NCBI GenBank assembly: GCA_039920305.1
Contig: JBDSEA010000086.1
Location: forward strand, 1 to 18,464
Length of the DNA: 18,464 nt
Reading direction: 5' to 3'
From: DASRAJ01 sp039920305
GTDB lineage: Bacteria; Bacteroidota; Bacteroidia; Chitinophagales; UBA10324
Part shown: one piece after another, positions 15,912 to 18,464 of the stretch
How positions within the stretch are numbered: the first letter of the stretch is position 1
Layout: every line of letters starts with the position of its first letter
Translations under genes and position numbers: made by a program
Notes under the pieces: generated by a model
Told to the model about the DNA's origin: nothing
The model's database searches: none
Seen by the model: the letters and a program-made list of their open reading frames with translations, nothing else

Positions 15912-16080
15912 GGTTCAACTGTTCAATTATCATATAACTAAATATTACTCACGCGGGGTAAGGAATTCCTCGGAATATTAATCAGAGGGAGGATTCACGA
16001 TGTAATCATGCGATGACCTGGCAGCCACCTAGCGCATGGCTTCAATAATAACAACCAGCTTTCATCACCCCGGCAGAATA

Positions 16081-16344
16081 TCATTTACGGTACCGGATTC
16101 TTAACACGATCAAAACGACATTTGTAAGAAAAGAAAATGTGTTTGTAGCAATGATCGGGATATCTTTCTTAAGCCAGCCATAAGCCATCCTCAAGCATAT
16201 TCCTACAATTAAAACGAAGATCATGATAAGTGAAACCTGTTCCGCTTCCTTCTCTTTAATTATTTTGAATACCTGCGGCAGCATGGAGGCAGCAGTAAAA
16301 ATGCCGGCAACATTGCCAACGGCTTGTGTAATGGAATCGCTCAT
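16081..16344 (-). CDS. SemiSWEET sugar transporter (MtN3/PQ-loop family)
   Basis: An 87-residue inner-membrane protein with three transmembrane helices (about 6-24, 37-57, 62-82). SemiSWEETs dimerise to form a facilitative sugar uniporter. The PQ motif is seen in helix 1 (SMLPQVFKIIKEKEAEQVSL, residues 20-39), a positively charged turn LRMAYGWLKKDIP at 51-63, and helix 3 with N68 in ATNTFSF, corresponding to the conserved pocket Asn. The length is typical of bacterial SemiSWEETs. The ATG at 16344 is preferred; the open frame extends eight codons to a TTG at 16368, which would add a charged stretch not needed by the fold. It stands alone, divergent from the PAP2 gene. Confidence 0.88.
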   Translation of the reverse strand: MSDSITQAVGNVAGIFTAASMLPQVFKIIKEKEAEQVSLIMIFVLIVGICLRMAYGWLKKDIPIIATNTFSFLTNVVLIVLRIRYRK

Positions 16345-16527
16345 TAGTGTCTTGGAATTCCATTTCAAATTTGTTTCCGCATTTACAAACCCACTTTTGA
16401 TTTCTGCCCGAAAGGAATCAAATGATCACATCGGTAATTGAATATATAAAGTAAGCTTAAAGTCCCTTGCAGGAGAGCATACCCTATGCGGGTTTCTGCG
16501 GGGTGTAGCGTCGTGCTGATAAGTCAC

Positions 16528-16560
16528 TTGACAACCTTTTCAGGATTTAAGTTAATTTTC
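16528..16560 (+). promoter_or_regulatory. Candidate Bacteroidota promoter for the PAP2 gene
   Basis: TTG at 16528-16530, then 22 nt, then TAATTTTC at 16553-16560 (7/8 to TAnnTTTG). The box ends 5 nt before the ATG at 16566, so the transcript would be nearly leaderless. AT-rich pre-start sequence is common in this phylum, so the match could be incidental. Confidence 0.33.
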
Positions 16561-16565
16561 CGCCG

Positions 16566-17555
16566 ATGAAAAACCTGATTGCTTCATTTGTCCTGTTCAC
16601 CTTCAGCCAGGCTGTGACTGCACAAATTGATTCCATTCAAAACTTTGAGGGCGATACGCTGGAAATAATATCTGATACGCTCGTAGTGCCTGATGATATG
16701 AATGATCACCCCATACCAGCTGAAAACAAATCAGATTTTGTGAAGCCGGTACGCCTTCATTCAAAATTCAATGACAATACCAATTGCATTTATAATCTCA
16801 AACCGGCAGTTGATATTCCCATTGCTGCACTTGGCGTAATTGGAACAATCACCGGCTTTTCACTGATCGCCAAGAAAACACCAAGTGATAGCGCAACTAT
16901 CGTCAACCTTGATCCGGAAACGGATATCAAGCTGGGAATTAACAGGAAGGATATTCACAACTATGATCCTGATCTGAAGCATATCAGCGATTATTTTCTG
17001 TATGGGGGAGCCGCCTATGGTCTCGTACTTCTTCTTGACCATGACATCCGGCAGGACGCAGGAAAGATCGGACTGCTCTACCTGGAAACGATGGGGATCA
17101 CCGGATCATCCTATTCATTGACCGCCGCGGCAATAGATAAATTGCGGCCATATGCCTACAATAAAGACAGCATTATTGTGGATGGTATCAAGCAACCCGA
17201 AGTGCCCTTATCCATACAGACTAAATCCAGCACTCGTAACTCGTTTTACGGAGGTCACCCCTCTGTGCCTGCTGCATCTACCCTTTTTGTAGCCAGAGTA
17301 TACTCTGCCTATCATCCGCACTCCCCGTTTCGGTTTGTGTTTTATGGTTTATCCGTTGCTGCGACCGGAACAACTGCGTACCTACGATATAAAGGGGGTT
17401 ATCATTTTCCCACTGATCTTGTCATTGGGGTGGCTCTCGGGTCAGCTTATGGATTGCTTGTTCCCGGATTACACCGCTGTAAAGATGGAAGCGGGTTCTC
17501 GCTAACACTTATGACGGGTGAAACCCAGGGATTTAATCTGGCTTATACTTTTTAA
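16566..17555 (+). CDS. PAP2-superfamily phosphatase, exported
   Basis: A 329-residue protein with a signal peptide (1-19, ending VTA-Q) and PAP2 catalytic motifs: C1 DKLRPYAY at 191-198 (K192, R194, P195), C2 SFYGGHPSVPAAS at 226-238 (S226, G230, H231) and C3 YLRYKGGYHFPTD at 272-284 (R274, H280, D284). Family members hydrolyse phosphate monoesters or lipid phosphates such as undecaprenyl diphosphate or phosphatidate by a His nucleophile. Here hydrophobic segments around 82-101, 143-158, 168-186, 255-270 and 285-300 suggest a membrane-embedded enzyme with its active site on the periplasmic side. The acidic, Asp-rich region after the signal (about 20-60) is poorly conserved in the family. The substrate cannot be assigned. 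It probably precedes the next gene by only 90 nt. Confidence 0.9.
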   Translation: MKNLIASFVLFTFSQAVTAQIDSIQNFEGDTLEIISDTLVVPDDMNDHPIPAENKSDFVKPVRLHSKFNDNTNCIYNLKPAVDIPIAALGVIGTITGFSLIAKKTPSDSATIVNLDPETDIKLGINRKDIHNYDPDLKHISDYFLYGGAAYGLVLLLDHDIRQDAGKIGLLYLETMGITGSSYSLTAAAIDKLRPYAYNKDSIIVDGIKQPEVPLSIQTKSSTRNSFYGGHPSVPAASTLFVARVYSAYHPHSPFRFVFYGLSVAATGTTAYLRYKGGYHFPTDLVIGVALGSAYGLLVPGLHRCKDGSGFSLTLMTGETQGFNLAYTF

Positions 17556-17645
17556 AAATGATCAATGGCGGACAAGTATAAACGCCTTTAATGTTGAAAG
17601 GAATTTAAAATTAATCTTACAGCGCACAATGATAAATTTACTCCC

Positions 17646-18125
17646 ATGAAAAACCTGATTCTGCCATTGATCTTTTGCTTGGTAATGCAAAGCTGCTTTA
17701 CTACCCATCAAAATCCTGATGTACAGACCACTACCACTCCGGTTCAGCAGTTGTATGCCGGAGGCTCCGTATTGAAAGCTGAAGAAATTCCCCAGCCTGT
17801 CATTACTTCCTGGAACAGGGATTACAGTAAAGTGTATGGTGAGCAGTGGTACAAACAGGATGACGGCTATGTGGTATACCACCTTCATAAAAAGCTTCTT
17901 TCACGGGTTGCTTTTAACGAGCAAGGAAAAGTCGTAATGACCAGCCGCGAAGTAAAACCTGAAAGTGTCCCGTTTAATATCCGCGAATATATGAAAGCAA
18001 AATATCCGGGTACTCAGTATGGTAAGACTTATTTAAGCTATCCTGGGAAAGGCGTGAAGCGGTATGAAGTTGAAGTTGGAAATAAATGGGAATATTTTGA
18101 CGGAGAGGGAAAAAATATTAAGTAA
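17646..18125 (+). CDS. Small lipoprotein with PepSY-like repeats
   Basis: A 159-residue predicted lipoprotein: signal MKNLILPLIFCLVMQSC, with Cys17 as the lipid acceptor. Two related units follow. One is at about 47-97 (EIPQPVITSWNRDYSKVYGE, QWYK, VVYHLHKKLLSRVAF, NEQGKVV), and the other at about 107-157 (SVPFNIREYMKAKYPGTQYG, RYEVEVGNKWEYFDGEGK). The shared pattern, P...I..(Y/W)...Y......, then a strand with YxV, then FDxxGK, resembles PepSY-like (DUF2874) domains of Bacteroidota envelope proteins. PepSY-like domains are proposed to bind or inhibit other proteins; the partner here is unknown. The gene follows the PAP2 gene by 90 nt on the same strand and converges on dapA with only 11 nt between stops, with no hairpin seen there. 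Confidence 0.82.
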   Translation: MKNLILPLIFCLVMQSCFTTHQNPDVQTTTTPVQQLYAGGSVLKAEEIPQPVITSWNRDYSKVYGEQWYKQDDGYVVYHLHKKLLSRVAFNEQGKVVMTSREVKPESVPFNIREYMKAKYPGTQYGKTYLSYPGKGVKRYEVEVGNKWEYFDGEGKNIK

Positions 18126-18136
18126 GGTTTTTCAAA

Positions 18137-18464
18137 TTATTTCAGTTTACTAAGGCTATTATTAATTCTGCCTTCTAATTCATTGCTAACAGGTACAAGA
18201 GGCAGCCTCAGTCTATTTTCACAGATTCCGCGGATGCTAAGGGCGGCTTTTACTCCACTGGGACTTCCTTCTGCAAAAAATAATTCCATGAAGTCGAAAA
18301 GAATATAATGGAGCTCTTGCGCCTTCTCAAAATTTCCCTTCAGCGCCTCATTAACCATCCCGGAAAATTCTTTTGGAAATGCCTGTGCCACCACCGAGAT
18401 CACCCCAACACAACCTGCACTGAGCAATGGAAGGGTAATTATATCATCTCCGGATATTACCTGG
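18137..18464 (-). CDS. dapA: 4-hydroxy-tetrahydrodipicolinate synthase, C-terminal part (5' end outside window)
   Basis: About 108 C-terminal residues of DapA, the aldolase-family enzyme that condenses pyruvate with aspartate semialdehyde in lysine and diaminopimelate synthesis. The visible part begins QVISGDDIITLPLLSAGCVG, matching the SGDD..TL motif, continues VISVVAQAFP, and ends with a helical region containing GVKAALSIRGICENRLRLPL, typical of the DapA C-terminus. Full-length DapA is about 290-300 aa, so roughly 190 residues, including the catalytic Lys and Tyr, lie past 18464. The frame is open to the edge with no sign of breakage. It faces the PepSY-like gene tail to tail. Confidence 0.9.
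   Translation of the reverse strand, partial: QVISGDDIITLPLLSAGCVGVISVVAQAFPKEFSGMVNEALKGNFEKAQELHYILFDFMELFFAEGSPSGVKAALSIRGICENRLRLPLVPVSNELEGRINNSLSKLK

Noticed and set aside
17568..17592. GGCG...CGCC hairpin with TTT after the PAP2 gene
   Set aside because: A 4-bp stem with a 12-nt loop and only three T is too weak to call a terminator.
16566..17660. Identical 15-nt start ATGAAAAACCTGATT in two adjacent genes (16566 and 17646)
   Set aside because: MKNLI is a common signal-peptide beginning and similarity ends after the fifth codon, so it is coincidence or codon bias, not a repeat.
1..18464. CRISPR arrays, transposases, phage or defence modules
   Set aside because: No regularly spaced direct repeats, transposase or integrase motifs, or known defence domains were seen in any frame.

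Overview
The window looks like a chromosomal segment of a Bacteroidota bacterium, most likely a Chitinophagales, Saprospirales or Cytophagales relative. The evidence is three secreted proteins with Por/T9SS C-terminal sorting domains (one type A, two gliding-associated type B), a lipidated TamA/BamA homologue of the TamL type, genes without strong Shine-Dalgarno sites, and several sequences resembling the Bacteroidota -7 box TAnnTTTG. No phage, transposon, plasmid or CRISPR element is visible. All family names come from reading motifs by eye, not from searches.

Layout: (1) 67-1410, + strand: a glutamate/aspartate-type cation symporter. (2) 1453-1534, - strand: tRNA-Leu(GAG). (3) 9100 down to 1610, - strand: an apparent three-gene cargo operon for the type IX secretion system. 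It holds a calcium-loop beta-propeller protein (VCBS/FG-GAP, type A sorting domain), then two tandem paralogues with a cysteine-rich N-terminal domain, PKD domains, Ig-like repeats and a gliding-associated C-terminus. (4) 9263-12335: a divergent pair, tamL-like (-) and a TrmH/SpoU RNA methyltransferase (+), whose ATG codons overlap inside one CATG. (5) 12453-14500, + strand: a TIGR03118-like lipoprotein and a DUF2541-like secreted protein. They are separated by 480 bp holding two terminators and what looks like a frameshifted small gene. (6) 14688-15788, - strand: a YciE-like ferritin-fold (DUF892) protein with a basic Ser-rich N-tail and an acidic C-tail, then a Ser/Gly/Lys-rich reading frame that seems frameshifted but keeps a strong terminator. 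(7) 15830-16368: a weak tRNA-like remnant and a SemiSWEET sugar transporter (-). (8) 16566-18125, + strand: a PAP2 phosphatase and a PepSY-like lipoprotein. (9) 18137-18464, - strand: the C-terminal part of dapA, running off the window edge.

Most of the content is cell-envelope biology: surface adhesin-like cargo, outer-membrane assembly, small lipoproteins and a membrane phosphatase. The points most worth a second look are the tandem paralogues sharing a 12-cysteine N-terminal framework, the overlapping divergent starts of tamL and the methyltransferase gene, and the two probable frameshifted small genes that still have terminators.
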